DNA from: Promicromonospora panici
GTDB lineage: Bacteria; Actinomycetota; Actinomycetes; Actinomycetales; Cellulomonadaceae
Reading direction: 5' to 3'
DNA length: 64,000 bases
Assembly (NCBI RefSeq): GCF_900608595.1
Contig: NZ_UWYY01000008.1
Location: 1 to 64,000 of the forward strand
Shown: positions 9,844-19,500 of the stretch, piece after piece
Numbering within the stretch: position 1 is the first letter of the stretch
Layout: every line of letters starts with the position of its first letter
Translations under genes and position numbers: made by a program
The notes under the pieces: generated by a model
What the model was told of the DNA's origin: nothing
What the model saw: only the letters and a program-made list of their open reading frames with translations
Database searches by the model: none

Positions 9844-11130
9844 GTGAGCGCAACACTCGATTCCCTTCCGTCCTCCTCCCGTGAGCCGTCCGGCGCGGCG
9901 CCGTCCCCGGCCGGACCTCCCGTCGTAGCGGTGGTCGGAGGCGGGCAGCTGGCCCGCATGATGGCGCCGGCCGCCGGCGAGCTGGGCATCCACCTGCGGG
10001 TCCTGGTGGAGGAGCCGATGTCGTCCGCCGCGCAGGTCGTGACGGATACGCCGGTGGGCGTGGCCTCGGACGAGGCGGCGATCCGCTCGCTGATCGCGCC
10101 CTCCGACGGCGTGGCGGCGTCGGTGCTCACGTTCGAGCACGAGCATGTGCCGAACGCCCTGCTCACGGACCTCATCGAGCACGGCACCCCGGTGCGGCCC
10201 GGCCCGCACGCCCTGGTGCAGGCGCAGGACAAGATCGTGATGCGGCGGCGGCTCACGGAGCTCGGCGTGCCGTGCCCGCGGTGGGCGCCGCTGCCGGCGT
10301 CGTCCCCCGAAGAGGGGCGGGCCGCCCTGGCCGCCTTCCTCGACGAGGTGGGCGGCGAGGCCGTGGTGAAGACCTCCCGCGGCGGTTACGACGGCAAGGG
10401 CGTCCGTGTGGTCTCGTCCCCGGACGACGTCGCCGACTGGTTCACCGCGGTGGCCGACGGCGGGCCGGCGTTGCTGGTCGAGGAGAAGGTGCCGTTCGTG
10501 CGCGAGCTGGCCGCGCTGGTGGCCCGGCGACCCTCGGGCGAGGTGCGTGCGTGGCCCGTCGTGGAATCGGTGCAGCGCGACGGCGTCTGCTCCGAGGTGA
10601 TCGCGCCCGCGCCGGGCCTGTCCGCCGAGCTCGACGGGCGCGCCCGCGAGATCGCGACGACGGTGGCCGAGGGGCTCGATGTCACGGGCGTGCTCGCCGT
10701 CGAGATGTTCGAGGTGGCCGGGCCCGACGGCGGGCCGACGGTGCTTGTCAACGAGCTCGCGATGCGGCCGCACAACAGCGGGCACTGGACCATCGACGGC
10801 GCCGTGACCAGCCAGTTCGAGCAGCACCTGCGGGCGGTGCTGGACCTGCCGCTGGGGGCCACGACGCCGACCGCGGCGTGGACCGTCATGGCGAACGTGC
10901 TCGGCTCCACGCTGGATGAGCTCACGGACGCTCTGCCCGAGGTGCTCGCGGCGTTCCCCGAGGCGCGCGTCAACCTGTACGGCAAGGGCATCCGGCCGGG
11001 CCGGAAGCTGGGCCACGTGAACGTGAGCGGCGACGACCTGGACGAGGTCCGGCGTCGGGCGATCGCGGCGGCGGCGCTGCTGCGGGGCGAGCCTGTCGAG
11101 ACCACCACCGAGGAAGAGGCCAACGCATGA
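9844..11130 (+). CDS. purK: 5-(carboxyamino)imidazole ribonucleotide synthase
   Basis: PurK converts AIR, bicarbonate and ATP to N5-CAIR in de novo purine synthesis, in the cytoplasm. The 428-residue protein opens with a short Pro/Ser-rich tail, then [22 protein letters not shown], the nucleotide-binding start of the ATP-grasp fold. [20 protein letters not shown] and the metal-binding region [18 protein letters not shown] are conserved PurK segments. GTG 9844 is chosen because it follows the kinase stop by 11 nt and a -10 box by 8 nt; an in-frame opening further upstream is only the kinase gene read in another frame. purE overlaps its end by 4 nt. Confidence 0.96.
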   Translation: MSATLDSLPSSSREPSGAAPSPAGPPVVAVVGGGQLARMMAPAAGELGIHLRVLVEEPMSSAAQVVTDTPVGVASDEAAIRSLIAPSDGVAASVLTFEHEHVPNALLTDLIEHGTPVRPGPHALVQAQDKIVMRRRLTELGVPCPRWAPLPASSPEEGRAALAAFLDEVGGEAVVKTSRGGYDGKGVRVVSSPDDVADWFTAVADGGPALLVEEKVPFVRELAALVARRPSGEVRAWPVVESVQRDGVCSEVIAPAPGLSAELDGRAREIATTVAEGLDVTGVLAVEMFEVAGPDGGPTVLVNELAMRPHNSGHWTIDGAVTSQFEQHLRAVLDLPLGATTPTAAWTVMANVLGSTLDELTDALPEVLAAFPEARVNLYGKGIRPGRKLGHVNVSGDDLDEVRRRAIAAAALLRGEPVETTTEEEANA

Positions 11131-11636
11131 GCACCAACCCGCAGGTCGGCATAGTGATGGGGTCGGACTCCGACTGGCCCGTCATGCAGGCGGCCGCCGA
11201 GGCGCTGGGCGAGTTCGACGTGCCGGTCGAGGTCGACGTCGTCTCCGCGCACCGCATGCCCACCGAGATGATCGACTACGGGCGGCAGGCCGCAGGCCGC
11301 GGGCTGCGCGTGATCATCGCGGGCGCCGGTGGCGCGGCGCACCTGCCGGGGATGCTGGCGGCGGTGACGCCGCTGCCCGTGATCGGGGTGCCGGTGCCGC
11401 TGAAATACCTGGACGGCATGGACTCGCTGCTGTCGATCGTGCAGATGCCGGCGGGTGTGCCCGTCGCGACTGTGTCGATCGGCGGGGCGCGCAACGCGGG
11501 CCTGCTCGCGGCGCGGATCCTTGCCTCCGGTGCGGGTGACGAGGCGGCGGCCCTGCGGGAGCGCATGGAGGCGTTCCAGGCCGAGCTGAGCGAGGTAGCC
11601 CACGCCAAGGGCGCCAACCTCCGAGCCCAGCTCTGA
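11127..11636 (+). CDS. purE: N5-carboxyaminoimidazole ribonucleotide mutase
   Basis: PurE isomerises N5-CAIR to CAIR, the step after PurK. The 169-residue protein has the class I signature [13 protein letters not shown] near the N-terminus, [10 protein letters not shown] with the catalytic histidine, and [13 protein letters not shown]. Length is normal for bacterial class I PurE. ATG 11127 overlaps the purK stop (ATGA), so the two enzymes, which share an unstable intermediate, are translationally coupled. A nearly perfect long hairpin lies 11 nt after its stop. Confidence 0.97.
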   Translation: MSTNPQVGIVMGSDSDWPVMQAAAEALGEFDVPVEVDVVSAHRMPTEMIDYGRQAAGRGLRVIIAGAGGAAHLPGMLAAVTPLPVIGVPVPLKYLDGMDSLLSIVQMPAGVPVATVSIGGARNAGLLAARILASGAGDEAAALRERMEAFQAELSEVAHAKGANLRAQL

Positions 11637-11647
11637 CCTCCAATGTG

Positions 11648-11744
11648 CCGAGGTAGAACTGTGGCGAGGTAGAACCAGGGCGAGATAGAACCGAACTGCG
11701 GTCCTATCTCGCCCTGGTTCTACCTCGCCACAGTTCTACCTCGG
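11648..11744. repeat. long near-perfect hairpin of 16-bp units (site B)
   Basis: Three direct units (cores GAGGTAGAAC, GAGGTAGAAC, GAGATAGAAC) are followed by their inverted copies. The arms of about 43 nt pair with a single mismatch around a loop near 11690-11702. The site lies exactly between purE and the convergent LCP gene, so it can act as a terminator on both strands (inference). Confidence 0.88.
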
Positions 11745-11754
11745 CGAAGCCGGG

Positions 11755-13323
11755 TCAGGAGCCGGGCATGCCGCCTATCTTTTCGCCGGCCTGGTAGTCG
11801 CCGTCGCGGATCTTGGCCCAGAACTCGGGGGTCTGGTTCTCGTCGAGCAGCACCGCGGACGCGCCTGTGGGGGTGCGAAAGCCGATGTCGGCGATCGGCG
11901 GGGTGCCGGTCACGCCGTCGTCGCCGTTGGCGGTCCGGAACGCAAGGCCCATCATGGCGATGTCGATGATGCCTGAGTCGGTGTCGGTCACCAGGGCCGC
12001 CAGGCCGGCGTCGGCGAGCCCGACCTGGGTGGCCGGGTTGAGCAGGACGCCCGGGTCCGCGATCTTCTTGCCCACCTGGGCGATGACCTGCTGCTGGCGC
12101 TCCGCGCGGCCGATGTCGCCCGTCGGGTCGGCGTACCGCATCCGTGAGAACGCGATGGCCGTCTTTCCGTCGACCTCGTGGCAGCCGGCCTTCCAGTCGA
12201 GCTTCGACTTCACGTCGTGCACGTCGTAGTCCAGGCACAGCCGCACACCGCCGACGGCGTCCACGACACCCTCGACGCCGCCGAATCCGACCTCGACGTA
12301 GTGGTCCACGGTGAGCCCGCTGAGCGTCTCGACCGCCTTGACCAGCATCGGCGCGCCGCCGTACGAGTACGCGGCGTTGATCTTGTTGCTACCCGAGCCG
12401 TCGGGCATCTCCGCGTAGGTGTCGCGCGGGATCGAGATGAGCGCCACCGGGCCCGACGACGGCTTGTGCAGCAGCATGATCGTGTCGGTGCGCGCACCCG
12501 AGGTGGAGTCGTTGATGCCGCCGGTGCCGCGCGCGTCCGAGCCCGCGAGCAGGTACGTCGTGCCCGGGGTGTTCTCCGCGCCGGACAACGCCTCGACGTG
12601 CTGGATCTTGCCGTTGGCCCAGATGAGCAGCCCGATCGGCCAGGCGAGGACGGCGAGGAGCACCACCACCGCGATCACGCCGGCCACGCGGCCCTTACGG
12701 ATCCGGATGTTGCCGCCGCCGCGGCCGCCGGAGGCGACGCCACGCGCGGGGTAGTTGCCGCCCCGGCCACCGCCACCGGCCGGGGGACGCGGCGCTGAGC
12801 GCACCGGCGTCGGGCGGACGGGGCCTGCGCTCGCCCGGACCGGGCGGCCCGGCGGGATGGCCTGCGGCGGCTGGCCACCGGCCGGGGGAACCGTTCGCGG
12901 CGGGATGGACCGCGGCGGCCCACCCGACTCGTTGCGCGCGGGCATCCCCGACCTCCGCGGTGGGACGGGCGGGGGATTGTTGCGCTGGCCGGACACCGGT
13001 ACCTCCCGGGAAGACTGCCTACGGATACGTGGTTCACTACGGGCCCCGTCGGAGCCTTCCGGCCGTCCGATGCGGTGGGCGCCACCGACGCCGGGGACCC
13101 CGACGCCGGGCGTCTCCGCGTTCGCGGGCCCGCCCTTCTCGTTGCTCGACGCCGCGCCCGGCACGATGCGCGGGCGCTCGCCCGTGTCACCCACCGGGAT
13201 GGCGTCGTCCGCGCCGGGACGCCCGCTCACGCCCTGGGGCGTGAAGCTGGGCGGTATCCGGACGCGCGTCACGTCGTCGTCGGCCTCCTGGGCCGAGCGA
13301 TTCGACGTCCTTGGATCAGACAT
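11755..13323 (-). CDS. LCP (LytR-CpsA-Psr) family glycopolymer transferase
   Basis: LCP enzymes transfer undecaprenyl-phosphate-linked glycopolymers to peptidoglycan on the outer face of the membrane. This 522-residue copy has a long Pro/Arg/Gly-rich cytoplasmic N-terminus (about 1-205), one TM helix (about 213-240) and an extracytoplasmic LCP domain (about 255-430). The domain contains LLAGSDARG, RTDTIMLL and LISIPRDTYAE, whose Arg and Asp residues bind the pyrophosphate in characterised members, and later AFSRMRY and GRAERQQQV. It follows a second LCP gene by 3 nt, so both are probably one transcript. It is a likely final ligase for the surface polymers encoded further right (inference). 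Confidence 0.93.
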   Translation of the reverse strand: MSDPRTSNRSAQEADDDVTRVRIPPSFTPQGVSGRPGADDAIPVGDTGERPRIVPGAASSNEKGGPANAETPGVGVPGVGGAHRIGRPEGSDGARSEPRIRRQSSREVPVSGQRNNPPPVPPRRSGMPARNESGGPPRSIPPRTVPPAGGQPPQAIPPGRPVRASAGPVRPTPVRSAPRPPAGGGGRGGNYPARGVASGGRGGGNIRIRKGRVAGVIAVVVLLAVLAWPIGLLIWANGKIQHVEALSGAENTPGTTYLLAGSDARGTGGINDSTSGARTDTIMLLHKPSSGPVALISIPRDTYAEMPDGSGSNKINAAYSYGGAPMLVKAVETLSGLTVDHYVEVGFGGVEGVVDAVGGVRLCLDYDVHDVKSKLDWKAGCHEVDGKTAIAFSRMRYADPTGDIGRAERQQQVIAQVGKKIADPGVLLNPATQVGLADAGLAALVTDTDSGIIDIAMMGLAFRTANGDDGVTGTPPIADIGFRTPTGASAVLLDENQTPEFWAKIRDGDYQAGEKIGGMPGS

Positions 13324-13326
13324 GGG

Positions 13327-14658
13327 CTAGCCGCAGACCTTGGTGGTGTCGGCGCCGGTGAAGGCCTCTTCACCGGCTTGCTTGATCTCGGTCGAGTCCG
13401 GCTCGGGCTCGGACGTGCCCTCGGCGCCGCCCTCGGTCCCGTTCTCCGTACCGGCTCCCGTCCCGGTCTCCGTGCCCTCGCCGTCCGCGCCCGTGCCCTC
13501 GCCGTCCGTAGGAGCGGACGCCGTGGCGTCCGCCGACGGGGCGTTCGGGTCGAAGTCGACGGGCCTGTCGTTCTTGACGTTGTCCCACAGCTGTACGGCC
13601 TCGTCCGTCCACACGACGTTAGCCGCGTTGTAAGGGTCGTACTCGTTGGGGACGGTCATGAACGTGATCGTGTCAGGCCGCACGTTCCGCATGGAGTAAG
13701 CCAACCCGGCGAGTCCGTCGATGCTGGCCAGCTCGTTGTTCATGGTGAGCGAATCGGTCACGGCGTGGAGGAACTTGAGGGTTTTCGCCGGATTGGTCAG
13801 CACTTCCTGGCTCAGCACCTTGCGGGCGAGCGAGGCCATGACCTCCTGCTGCCTGCCGATGCGGCCCAGGTCGGACCCGTCGCCCAGCCCGGCGCCCGTC
13901 CGGGCGCGTGCGTAGTCGAGCGCCTTCACACCTCGCAGCGTATGGGTTCCTGGCTCCAGGGCCAGGTGGTTCGCCTTCTCGGAGTAGATGGCCTCCTCTA
14001 CGCAGACCTCGACGCCGTCGACGGCGTCGATCATCGAGGAGAACCCGGCGAAGTCGACGACGATGAAGCCGTTCATGAAGACGCCGGTCAGCTTCTCGAT
14101 GGTCTTGACCGTGCACAGTGCGCCGTCGGCGACGGTGCCACCCGCCTGCACACCCTGCGAGAACGCTGCGTTGAACTTGGTGCCGTACAGCTCGGCGGTG
14201 GCCGCACCCTCCGTGGTCGTGCAGCTCGGCACGTCCACGGTCGAGTCGCGCGGGATGGAGATCATCTCGACCCGGGACCGGTCGCCCGAGATGTGCATGA
14301 CCATCGTGGTGTCGGAGCGGGCGCCCATCTCGCCGCCCCCGGCCAGGGCGTCGTTGGCTCCGTCGCGCGAGTCGCTGCCCATGACCACGATGTTCAGCGG
14401 CGTGCCCGCGTTCGGGTCCTCGGGCAGCACCTCCTTGGGCCGGTCCGACCCGAGCGCCCCCATCTCGACGGTGTCGATGTTCCCCGTCAGCTGGGTCAGG
14501 GCCGTCGCGCCGCCCGCCGCACCGAGTGTGAGCACGGCGACGAGCGCCATCCCGACCGTGCGGGACGCGCCGCTCCCCAGCCCGCTCAGCGTCCGGGCAT
14601 GCGACGGCCCTTTGACGGGTTTCGTCGCACCTGGGGCGCTGAAGTCAGGAAATGTCAC
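13327..14658 (-). CDS. LCP (LytR-CpsA-Psr) family glycopolymer transferase
   Basis: A 443-residue LCP protein with a TM helix at about 35-60 and an LCP domain (about 75-310) carrying VVMGSDSRDG, ARSDTTMVMH and MISIPRDSTVD, the phosphate- and metal-binding motifs of the family, plus ALDYARARTG and GRIGRQQEV. The C-terminal 80 residues are a low-complexity Gly/Glu/Thr-rich tail ending TTKVCG. The frame allows GTG 14664, but GTG 14658 lies 8 nt after a TAGGAT -10 box on the minus strand and is preferred. It is the first gene of a two-LCP operon. Confidence 0.9.
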   Translation of the reverse strand: MTFPDFSAPGATKPVKGPSHARTLSGLGSGASRTVGMALVAVLTLGAAGGATALTQLTGNIDTVEMGALGSDRPKEVLPEDPNAGTPLNIVVMGSDSRDGANDALAGGGEMGARSDTTMVMHISGDRSRVEMISIPRDSTVDVPSCTTTEGAATAELYGTKFNAAFSQGVQAGGTVADGALCTVKTIEKLTGVFMNGFIVVDFAGFSSMIDAVDGVEVCVEEAIYSEKANHLALEPGTHTLRGVKALDYARARTGAGLGDGSDLGRIGRQQEVMASLARKVLSQEVLTNPAKTLKFLHAVTDSLTMNNELASIDGLAGLAYSMRNVRPDTITFMTVPNEYDPYNAANVVWTDEAVQLWDNVKNDRPVDFDPNAPSADATASAPTDGEGTGADGEGTETGTGAGTENGTEGGAEGTSEPEPDSTEIKQAGEEAFTGADTTKVCG

Positions 14659-14666
14659 GGCCACCG

Positions 14667-14672
14667 ATCCTA
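14667..14672 (-). promoter_or_regulatory. -10 box of a predicted leaderless promoter for the LCP operon
   Basis: Minus-strand TAGGAT, 8 nt upstream of GTG 14658. It is used to choose the start of the LCP gene. Confidence 0.4.
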
Positions 14673-14795
14673 GAGGCTGGGTGTTGTCCGGCGGCGGACC
14701 GCCCGGGGTTGGACCGTAGAGGGTTCGTGGAGAAGCCTGATGGCCTCGTGTGGCCGGTCGCTGACCCCCACGTGACCGGGTGGTTCGGGCCGTCG

Positions 14796-15542
14796 CTACC
14801 CGCGCGGTCCCTGTGCCTGCTCGCTGCTCAGCAGCCGGTCCAGGCGCGCCTCGTCCAGCTCCAGCTCCGCGGCGGTGGTCGGCGACGTGAGGACCACGGA
14901 TCCGCCGCCCGCCCAGACGCCGAGCAGGTCACGCAGCACGTCCGCCACGGGCCCGCGACCGTCCACGAGCACGCGCGCGCCGTCGCCGGGCTCCGGCACC
15001 AGGCCCTTGTGCCCGACGGCGCCCGCCGCGGTCACCAGGGCGTCCTGGTCCGGGTCCACCTCGGGCACCCATCCGATCGCGTCGCCGTAGGTCATCACGG
15101 CAGAGGCCGCGTCGATGGCGCCGGCCGGCAGGTCCCCGTCGTACCGGCGGGCGAGCGCGGGCAGGGAGACGACGACGAGGTCGGCTCCGGCGTCCGCCCA
15201 GCGGTGCGGGCTGTCGGTGACCACCACGTCCGCGTGCGCCGCACCGGCGTCGGGCAGCGCCACGGTCGCGCCCGCGCGCCAGGCCGCCAGCGCCCATACG
15301 GCGGTGCGCCAGTGCACGGGCAGGTCGACGACTATCCGCGTGCCCGGGGCGGCGTCGAACTCCTCGACGAGGAGGTTGACGGTCTTGCTCGCCCAGTTGG
15401 CGAGGACGGCGCCGGACAGCTCGACGCGCTCGCCGTCGTCGCCGTACCAGGTCAGGCGCGGGCGGCCGCCGTCGGCGGCGAGGCGGGCGAGGAGCGAGGC
15501 GACGTCGGGCACGGGGCCGCCGCTGCGGGGCGCGATCTGCAT
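14796..15542 (-). CDS. TIGR03089 family protein
   Basis: A 248-residue protein of the actinobacterial TIGR03089 family, related to the N-terminal part of AMP-binding (acyl-CoA synthetase-like) enzymes. The region LTWYGDDGERVELSGAVLANW and the stretch around WRTAVWALAAWRAGATVALP resemble the first subdomain of that superfamily, but the P-loop and C-terminal domain of true adenylating enzymes are absent, so catalysis is doubtful. Its function is unknown. The start is supported by a TAGGCT -10 box 7 nt upstream. Homologues commonly lie near LCP and whiB2 genes in actinobacteria, as here. Confidence 0.85.
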   Translation of the reverse strand: MQIAPRSGGPVPDVASLLARLAADGGRPRLTWYGDDGERVELSGAVLANWASKTVNLLVEEFDAAPGTRIVVDLPVHWRTAVWALAAWRAGATVALPDAGAAHADVVVTDSPHRWADAGADLVVVSLPALARRYDGDLPAGAIDAASAVMTYGDAIGWVPEVDPDQDALVTAAGAVGHKGLVPEPGDGARVLVDGRGPVADVLRDLLGVWAGGGSVVLTSPTTAAELELDEARLDRLLSSEQAQGPRG

Positions 15543-15549
15543 GCGGCCC

Positions 15550-15555
15550 AGCCTA
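15550..15555 (-). promoter_or_regulatory. -10 box of a predicted leaderless promoter for the TIGR03089 gene
   Basis: Minus-strand TAGGCT, 7 nt upstream of the ATG at 15542. Confidence 0.45.
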
Positions 15556-15608
15556 TGAGGTCCATGTGGCCGGTCGGGGACGGCTTGCCAGGGGTGGCCG
15601 ACCCACCG

Positions 15609-15778
15609 CCGCCGAACCGCGGGTTAGGTGTCCAACCCGCCCGACCAAGCGGCGTCGAACCGAAGGTTACGTGTCGGCGTCGTGGCCGAGCCGAAGGTTG
15701 TGCGTCCAACGAGAGCCTGATCGACGTGCAGGTTTCGGTTCGGCGGCGGGTGGACGTTCAACCTTCGGTTCGGCGGCC
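15609..15778. repeat. array of five imperfect repeats, three direct then two inverted
   Basis: Copies begin near 15609, 15651 and 15684 on the + strand, and near 15755 and 15778 (reading leftward) on the - strand. The shared core is CGAACCGAAGGTT, usually flanked by GCCGC on the left and GTCCAAC on the right. The first copy has CGCGGGTT in place of CGAAGGTT, and the 15731-15755 copy ends AAACC. The arrangement could fold into a cruciform. It lies in the 574-bp gap between the TIGR03089 gene and the whiB promoter, which otherwise shows no gene. No function is assigned. Confidence 0.65.
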
Positions 15779-15945
15779 GCGCGTCGGGTCGCCGCCGGCA
15801 GGCCGATATATCACGTACCCCGGCGTGTCGACGCGCCGTGTCTGTGGTCAGGCGAAAAACGGGGTCATATCTGAGACGTGCGCCACGACCTGCGGAAGGA
15901 CTCGTGAATTACCCGTGGAACCCGTGGGCGATAGCACATTTCCGC

Positions 15946-15974
15946 TTGACGACTCCAGGCGACACGCGTGTAAT
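15946..15974 (+). promoter_or_regulatory. sigma-70-type promoter for the whiB-like gene
   Basis: TTGACG (15946-15951) and TGTAAT (15969-15974) are separated by 17 nt, the best consensus promoter in the window. A start near 15981 would give a leader of about 135 nt before ATG 16117, long enough for regulation in the leader. The surrounding 300 bp are more AT-rich than the coding DNA. Confidence 0.65.
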
Positions 15975-16116
15975 TCCATGTATGCAGTTTTCGTAGCGCA
16001 TACGCAACGGGGCCAGGAAGCTGCAGGTCTGGCCAGGCAAGATAGATCAGCGACGTTGATCGGCGTGGCCAGCCGGCAAGGCCCCGGAGCACGGACACGG
16101 CATGGAGGGGCACGTC

Positions 16117-16458
16117 ATGTGGAACATTCTGGAATCGGACGTGGAGTTCCCGACTGACGCCGAGAACGCGGCGACGCCGGTGGCCCCGGTGCTCCCACTT
16201 TTCGGCGAGCTGTACGAGCTGACGGAGCCGGACGAGTCGCTGCTCGGCTGGCAGGAGCGCGCCCTGTGCGCGCAGACCGACCCGGAGGCCTTCTTCCCGG
16301 AGAAGGGCGGGTCCACACGCGAGGCCAAGAAGGTCTGCTCGGGCTGCGAGGTCCGGGCGGAGTGCCTCGACTACGCGCTGGAGAACGACGAGCGGTTCGG
16401 CATCTGGGGCGGCCTCTCGGAGCGTGAGCGCCGCAAGCTGAAGCGCCGCGCCGTCTGA
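16117..16458 (+). CDS. whiB2: WhiB-family iron-sulfur transcriptional regulator (WhiB2-like)
   Basis: WhiB proteins carry a [4Fe-4S] cluster and act with the sigma-A region 4 on promoters; WhiB2 orthologues (WhmD in mycobacteria, WhiB in streptomycetes) control septation and cell division. The 113-residue protein has the four cluster cysteines C51, C74, C77 and C83 (C-X22-C-X2-C-X5-C) followed by the GIWGG turn and a basic tail SERERRKLKRR. ATG 16117 is chosen over ATG 16102 because a GGAGGGG ribosome site lies 6 nt before it and would be inside the longer version. The neighbours (GT2, DUF5719, metallopeptidase, DUF3499, manB) match the whiB2 neighbourhood of other actinobacteria. Confidence 0.93.
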   Translation: MWNILESDVEFPTDAENAATPVAPVLPLFGELYELTEPDESLLGWQERALCAQTDPEAFFPEKGGSTREAKKVCSGCEVRAECLDYALENDERFGIWGGLSERERRKLKRRAV

Positions 16459-16544
16459 GCCGCCGGCTCCGACGGCCGACGAGCAGAGCCTGAACCAGCG
16501 GCTCGGAGCGCACCGGAACGGAACGCAACTCTGCGTGTCCGACC

Positions 16545-16577
16545 GGCGCGTCTGCGGCGTGTCGGCGCAGACGCGCC
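16545..16577 (+). terminator. hairpin after the whiB-like gene
   Basis: Perfect 12-bp inverted repeat: GGCGCGTCTGCG, a 9-nt loop, then CGCAGACGCGCC. No T-tract follows. It may attenuate transcription between the whiB-like gene and the GT2 gene that starts 17 nt later. Confidence 0.6.
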
Positions 16578-16594
16578 GCATGATGTGAAGCGAG

Positions 16595-19500
16595 ATGAGC
16601 GCTCCACGTACCGACAGCCTGTCGGCTCCCAGCCCGGACCGGGGTCCCCACGAGGCCGCCGTAGGACCGGTGTGGGCCAAGGTCCCGGCCCAGTCCTCCA
16701 GCCCTGCGCCGGTCGCAGTGACGGTGACCGCCGTCGTCGTGACCCGCGGCAGCAGCCCCTACCTCGCCGCGACGCTGGCGGCCCTGCGCGCGCAGTCGCG
16801 CACCGCGGACTCCGTTGTGGTGGTCGACGTCGACACCGCCCCCGCGACGTCGGGCCACCAGGACCTGCAGCTCGGCGGGGCGCGGTACGTGGCCGGTGCG
16901 GGCGCCCGCACCTTCGGTGAGGCGGTCGAGGTCGCGCTCGGCGTGGCCGGCGCCCCGGAGCACGGCTGGCTCTGGCTCCTGCACGACGACTCCGCGCCCG
17001 CGCCCGGTGCCCTGGCCGCGCTGACGCGCTCCGTGGAGCACTCGAACGCGGTGGCCGTGGCGGGCTGCAAGCAGCGGCGGTGGGAGACGGGGCCGGACGG
17101 CGCGCCCCTCGACCCCGAGCTGTCCGACCGGGGGGTGCTCGTCGAGGTGGGGCACACCGTGTCGCCGCTCGGCCGGCGCATGACGGGCATCGACGACACC
17201 GAGATCGACCAGGGCCAGCACGACTCGCGCGAGGACGTGCTCGCCGTCGGGCTCGCCGGAGCGCTGGTGCGGGCGTCGGTGTGGCGCCACGTGGGTGGCA
17301 CCGACCCGGCGTACGGCCAGCTCGGCGACTCGACCGACTTCTGCCTGCGGGTGCGGCTCGCGGGCCACCGCGTCGTGGTGGTGCCCGACGCCGTCGTGCG
17401 GCACGCCCAGGTGGCCCTGCACGCACCCGGCTCGTCCGGCGCGCGCCGCCGCGGCCAGCTCTACCTGCGGCTGACGTCGGTGGCGCCGTGGATCCTGCCG
17501 TTCGCCATGCTCGCGATGGTGGTGTGGGCGCCGTTCGCCGCGGGCTACCGGCTCGCGATGAAACAGCCCGACCAGGCCCGCGACGAGCTGTTCGCGCCGC
17601 TGTGGGCGGTGTTCCGCCTCGGGCTCCTGCTGCGTGCCCGGCGCCGGATCGCACGCACCTCCACGGTGCCCCGCAGCGTGCTGCGGCCGCTGCTGGGCAC
17701 CTGGCGCGAGGTCGCGGCGGAGCGGCGGGACAAGCGGCTCGCCCGCGGCGAGGCCCACCGGGTCGACGCCGCGCCGTCGGACCTGGAGCAGGTCGAGCTG
17801 CAGGCCCTCGCGATACGACGCCGGTCGGCACTCGCCGTGGTCGTCGTCGCTGCGGTCGGCCTGGCGGCGGCACTGTTCGGCCCCGCGCTGGGCGCGCTCG
17901 CCTCGGGTGGCCGGCTGGTCGGCGGGGCGCTGCTCCCGGCGGGCGGTACGACGGCGACCGCGTGGTCGGCCGCGACGTCCGGCTGGGTGCGGGACGGGCT
18001 CGGCACCGCCGCCCCGGCGGACCCGCTGCTGTTCGTGCTGTCGGGTCTGTCCGTGCTGGCCGGCGGCTCCCTGCAGAACACCGTGGACGCGGTGCTCCTG
18101 CTGGCGCTGCCGCTGGCCGCCGTCGGCGCCTGGGCCGCCGCGGGCACGGTGACGCGGTTGATGTGGCCGCGCGTCCTCGCTGCCTTCGCCTGGACCGTCG
18201 CCCCGGCGTTCCTCGGTGCGCTCGACGGCGGCCTGCTCGGCGCCGTGCTCGCGCACGTGCTGCTGCCCTGGACCGCGGTCGCGCTCGTCCGCGCGGTGCG
18301 CGGCCAGGCGGTCGACCGCGTCGGGCCCCCGGAGGGCGCCCAGGAGGGCGCCGCGGAGACGCCCGCCGCCCCGCGCGTCTCCCGCGTCGGCGCCGGCTCG
18401 CTGGGCGCGGCGGGCACGGGCGGGCTGCTGCTCACCTGCGTGGTCGCCGGGGCGCCGGCCCTGCTGCCGGCCGCGATCCTCGTACTGCTCGCGGCCGCGC
18501 TCGCCGCCCCGCGCCGGCGCATCTACCTGGCGCTCGCGCCCGTGCCCGCCCTCGTGGTAGGCGCCCCGCTGTGGTGGACGGCGCTGCGCGACGGCGACCG
18601 CGGGCTCTTGACGGCCGAGCCGCTGGCCGGTTCGGGCGTCCCGGCGCCCGGCACCGCGTCGGGCCTGGAGCTCCTGCTCGGCCTGCCGGCCGCTCCCGCA
18701 CCCTGGTTCGACGTGCCCGACGGCGGCGGCCCGGCGCTCGTCGCCGCCCGCGCCGTCGTGGCGGCCGGACCGTGGGTCGCCGGTGTGCTGGTGCTCGCGC
18801 TGGCGCTGGTCGGCCTCCTGGCCGCGCTGCTCGGGGTCGGGCGTCGACAGGCCGGGGACACGGCGGACCGCGTCGCGACGACGTCGCTGGTGGGCTGGCT
18901 GGTCGCGGCGGCGGGTCTCGCCGTCGCGCTGCTCGCCCAGGACGACGGCCGGTGGTCCGGCCCCGGGCTGTCGCTGCTGCTCCTCGGCCTGGCCGCCGCG
19001 GCGCTCGCGGGTGCGGGAGTGCTCGCCCGGCGCGGGACGGCGCTGCGCGGATTTCTCGGCTCGGCGCGCGGCGTCGGAATCGTCTCCCTGGTGGTGGTCG
19101 GGCTCCTGCTCCCCGCGGCGCAGGCCGCCTCGTGGCTGATCGACTCGGGCAGCGTCGCGAGTGACGGGCGGACCGGGCTGGTGCGCGTGACGACCGACCC
19201 GGTGGTACCCGCCGTCGGACAGCAGATGCAGGCGCCGCCGCGGCAGGCCCGGGTGCTCGAGATCGGGTTCTCGCCGGACGCGGACGGCCCTGCGGACGGC
19301 ACCGTCCAGTACGCGCTCCTGCGCGCCGACGGCTCGCAGCTCGCGGACGTATCGGCCGCCGCCCGGGCGTCGGACGGGCCGGCGGACGACGGGAGCGGCC
19401 CGGCCGGCACGCTGGACGCCGCGCTCGCTGCACTGGTGTCCGGCGCCACCGACGAGGTGCCGGAACAGCTCGCGGACCTGGGGATCGGCGCGGTGCAGGT

